Below the pieces are notes generated by a model. The model was not told where the DNA came from. It did not search any database and saw nothing but the letters and a program-made list of their open reading frames with translations. Below are positions 6,145-8,283 of a stretch of DNA of 8,283 nt, piece after piece. Source of the stretch: an uncultured bacterium (GTDB lineage Bacteria; Actinomycetota; Aquicultoria; SKW223); contig CALIRS010000140.1 of NCBI GenBank assembly GCA_938042205.1, positions 1 through 8,283 of the forward strand, in the 5' to 3' direction. The position numbers and the translations under genes were made by a program. Position 1 is the stretch's first letter. Each line of letters starts with the position of its first letter.

Positions 6145-8283
6145 GTCTTCTCCGGTGAGTACCAACAGTATTTGTTCAGCTCGCAGCGAGCGCAATCACC
6201 TATCTTTTCCATAATACCTTTCACCATGTTTTCAACTATTGCTTCGAGATTATGCTTCTTTGTCCTTCTCGTATAATCAGCAGAAAGCGATTTAAGTCCC
6301 AGTTCATTTACGTATACCACACCACATCCGGCTTTTTCTTCGCTTTCCCCAAGTAGCTCGCGATAAATATTTACCTGCAACCGATCATCAGTTTCTAATC
6401 TTTCTTTAGGAGAAGTTACTTTAAAATCTCTGATCATGATTGGTTTTTCACCATTTGTTTCATCAGGATATACATGTTCGAGCCAGTCAATTCTTCCCGA
6501 AACAACTGCCAGGCCCAGGTCCTTTCGAACCTCTTTTTCGCTTTCTATTCTCAAACACCTACCTGCTCTCTCAGCAATGAATACTGAAAGATGAGATGAA
6601 AATCTTTCAGAGAGAGGACTGAACTCTGAAAGCATTCTCTTTAGAGCTTCCTTTCCATGGAAACCTTCGTCGCACTTTCTAAAAACAACATTTTTAGACG
6701 TTTTTTTAAGCTCATTTGAAATAAACTTGACAGTGGCATCATAATCTTTCATAAGACTTTTTTTTAGTTCTTCCAGCTTATCAGAGGTTGAAAGCCTTTC
6801 GTTTACAAAATTGGTAATCGTTTCATGGATAAGAATTCCGATTATTCTTCTTGAAAGATAGGGGTCAGGAAACCTGCCTGCAAAAACTCCAAGCTCATTT
6901 TCAAGCTTGAATCGATAATTACATTTTTTATATGTAAGAATATCGTTTACCTGAAAAAAAGGTTTATCGACTATTTCAGACTCAGGTAAAGGTAGATTCT
7001 TGACTTCTACAGGAGCAAAAACCCTTTTAATTTTTTTTACTTTTAGGTTTTGCCAGTTAAATCTAACAAGTTTAATTCCTGAAGGCGTTTTCTCCCTTTG
7101 TTTAAAAATCAATTCCAGTTCATCCAGAAAACGGCTCCGGAGGTGTTCCTGATTTCCGCTTTTTCGATACCAGCTGAAAAAGATGCCTCTCCTTGCTGAA
7201 GAAAAAAGTCTCCAGAATTCTCTTTTTCTCATTACGTAAAAATCAAGGCTTGACGGAAGACCAATTTTCTTTCTTACTCCCTCAGATAGAAAAATGTCTT
7301 TAGCAGGCTTGCCAGGAAATACCTCGTCGGTAAGTCCCCCGACAAAAATGTAACCAAAGGAAGAGCCTCGACTTTCAAGGAAGCCGGTAATCTGAACACC
7401 CTCCGAAACATCACCAACCTGGATTGAAGATAGGGACGCAAGGGCTGCTGAAAAAAGTCCTTCCGCAAAGACAAGTGCATTTTTTGAATCATCAAAATTT
7501 GCTTCTTTAAATGATGGTAACAGGTCTTGTTTATCTAAAAGGGCACACGACTTAAGAGCTTCATAAACGGCTTCAACCTCTTTTTGTTTTGCAGGATCAG
7601 CTGGCTCAGTATCCGGGAGCACCTGTAAAAACCTGCCAGTTTCAATCAGCGTTTCTATCACTTCCAGCAGGGTATTTTTCTCTGAAAGGAGTTTGAGAAA
7701 CATAAGAAGCTTAAATATTTTGCTGTAAACTTCTTGAGATTTAAGTCTTTCTGCAGCGCTGAAGAGAGTCTCAATCCCTGTGTATATCTCCATTTCAAAA
7801 ATGCTTTTTATGAATAAACACTTTTCACCAATACTTAGAACCTTAATTTCAGGGTTGAAAAGAAAATTACAAAAAACGTGAACGTCAAAATCAAATATGC
7901 AGGTATCTAAAGCCTGGAGAAAAAACTGAGCCAGGGGTCGATTATAAAGTTCTTTACCTCGAGAAAGATTAAATTTTATGTTGCGAGATTTAAGTGCTCC
8001 ACCAATTATAGAAGCATGCCTTTCAATTTCAGGAAAAGTTATACAAATTGCCTCCGGAGGGCATCCTTTCTCAACAAGTGACTCGACCTTCATTGCAATT
8101 TCTTCGGCCTCAACTGCCAGCGTTTCGTAGTTATCAATTCCAAACAAGCACTCTCGTTCATCCTGATAAAATTCTTCAAGATTATTGTGATTGATTGAAT
8201 TTAAATAAGGTGGAATAAATTCCTGGAAAATGTCACTGTCGTGGTGAAAATTGCCAATTTCGAATACTGGTAGAAGGATGATA
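6135..8283 (-). CDS. addB: AddB-type helicase-nuclease subunit (5' truncated by window edge)
   Basis: B subunit of the AddAB double-strand-break resection complex, cytoplasmic, acting with AddA to load RecA. The frame stays open to the right edge, so about 715 C-terminal residues are visible. AddB proteins are usually about 1,000-1,200 residues, so the start and N-terminal ATPase-like region lie outside. In order one sees the ESRG...FVGGL.DEVFPG block (about 7400-7310) typical of the degenerate second helicase domain, an R...SARRG.FFSW block (about 7220-7160), and a C-terminal RecB-like nuclease with His (6835-6837), Asp in GRID (6486-6488), D-F-K (6420-6428) and LQ...Y. A lone Cys (6921-6923) lies 243 residues before a C-x2-C-x5-C triplet (6194-6165), the Fe-S pattern of Bacillus AddB. 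The nuclease looks intact. A shorter in-frame TTG at 8147 is not the real start, because coding similarity continues upstream. The stop overlaps addA. Confidence 0.88.
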   Translation of the reverse strand, partial: IILLPVFEIGNFHHDSDIFQEFIPPYLNSINHNNLEEFYQDERECLFGIDNYETLAVEAEEIAMKVESLVEKGCPPEAICITFPEIERHASIIGGALKSRNIKFNLSRGKELYNRPLAQFFLQALDTCIFDFDVHVFCNFLFNPEIKVLSIGEKCLFIKSIFEMEIYTGIETLFSAAERLKSQEVYSKIFKLLMFLKLLSEKNTLLEVIETLIETGRFLQVLPDTEPADPAKQKEVEAVYEALKSCALLDKQDLLPSFKEANFDDSKNALVFAEGLFSAALASLSSIQVGDVSEGVQITGFLESRGSSFGYIFVGGLTDEVFPGKPAKDIFLSEGVRKKIGLPSSLDFYVMRKREFWRLFSSARRGIFFSWYRKSGNQEHLRSRFLDELELIFKQREKTPSGIKLVRFNWQNLKVKKIKRVFAPVEVKNLPLPESEIVDKPFFQVNDILTYKKCNYRFKLENELGVFAGRFPDPYLSRRIIGILIHETITNFVNERLSTSDKLEELKKSLMKDYDATVKFISNELKKTSKNVVFRKCDEGFHGKEALKRMLSEFSPLSERFSSHLSVFIAERAGRCLRIESEKEVRKDLGLAVVSGRIDWLEHVYPDETNGEKPIMIRDFKVTSPKERLETDDRLQVNIYRELLGESEEKAGCGVVYVNELGLKSLSADYTRRTKKHNLEAIVENMVKGIMEKIGDCARCELNKYCWYSPEKTWI
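6150..6153 (-). promoter_or_regulatory. Ribosome binding site of addA
   Basis: On the minus strand GGAG stands five nucleotides (AAGAC) before the ATG at 6144. It lies inside the last codons of addB. This decides for the ATG start over the upstream TTG at 6195 and supports coupled translation of the two subunits. Confidence 0.7.

Noticed and set aside
6145..6195. TTG start at 6195 extending AddA by 17 residues
   Set aside because: The ATG at 6144 has a well-spaced GGAG and gives a normal distance to Walker A; the extra residues only mirror the addB reading region.
1187..6214. Several plus-strand open frames of 68-126 codons (for example near 1187-1526, 4067-4447, 5281-5766 and 5863-6214)
   Set aside because: They lie wholly or almost wholly antisense to well-supported conserved genes, show no recognisable domains, and have compositions expected of shadow frames.
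6135..8283. Cas4-like or phage-defence nuclease, because of the PD-(D/E)XK core with a Cys cluster beside a UvrD helicase
   Set aside because: The ESRG...GGL.DEVFP helicase-remnant block, the C-x2-C-x5-C spacing and the AddA partner fit AddB; there is no CRISPR array or other defence gene.

Overview
The window is a bacterial chromosomal segment, somewhat AT-rich by eye, in which every supportable gene lies on the minus strand and reads from high to low coordinates. Six genes follow one another almost without gaps: addB (5' end beyond the right edge), addA, rmuC, an MgtC/SapB-family membrane protein gene, a DUF523 gene and a PP-loop ATPase gene. Junctions in transcription order are a 10-nt overlap, a 2-nt gap, a 44-nt gap, a 13-nt overlap and a 1-nt gap. 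This looks like one operon, or two sub-operons meeting at the 44-nt gap (2124-2167). The gene set does not name a species. AddAB instead of RecBCD, a short RmuC and a PP-loop/NFACT-R_2 protein would fit a deltaproteobacterial-grade or candidate-phylum lineage, but this is a guess.

Right half (about 3151-8283): AddB and AddA, the two subunits of the helicase-nuclease that resects double-strand breaks for RecA-dependent repair. AddA keeps its superfamily-1 helicase motifs and a C-terminal PD-(D/E)XK nuclease. AddB keeps its nuclease and the four-cysteine Fe-S signature (one Cys, then C-x2-C-x5-C). RmuC follows immediately; its family is also linked to recombination and is thought to carry a PD-(D/E)XK-like core, so the operon encodes three nuclease-fold proteins in a row.

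Left half (3-2123): an MgtC/SapB-family inner-membrane protein with a C-terminal ACT-like domain, then two proteins with likely sulfur chemistry. One is a DUF523 protein, the family that includes the Fe-S thiouracil desulfidase TudS. The other is a PP-loop ATPase with MnmA-like cysteine motifs and an NFACT-R_2-like C-terminus, a probable RNA-thiolation-type enzyme.

The PP-loop gene ends inside a sequence (1-24) that I recognise, from memory, as the terminal motif next to REP-associated tyrosine transposases. Its last dozen or so residues may therefore come from a mobile element. I saw no RNA genes, CRISPR arrays or complete mobile elements. The conserved genes are ordinary; the points worth a second look are the AddAB-RmuC linkage, the desulfidase/thiolase pairing and the repeat-derived protein tail.
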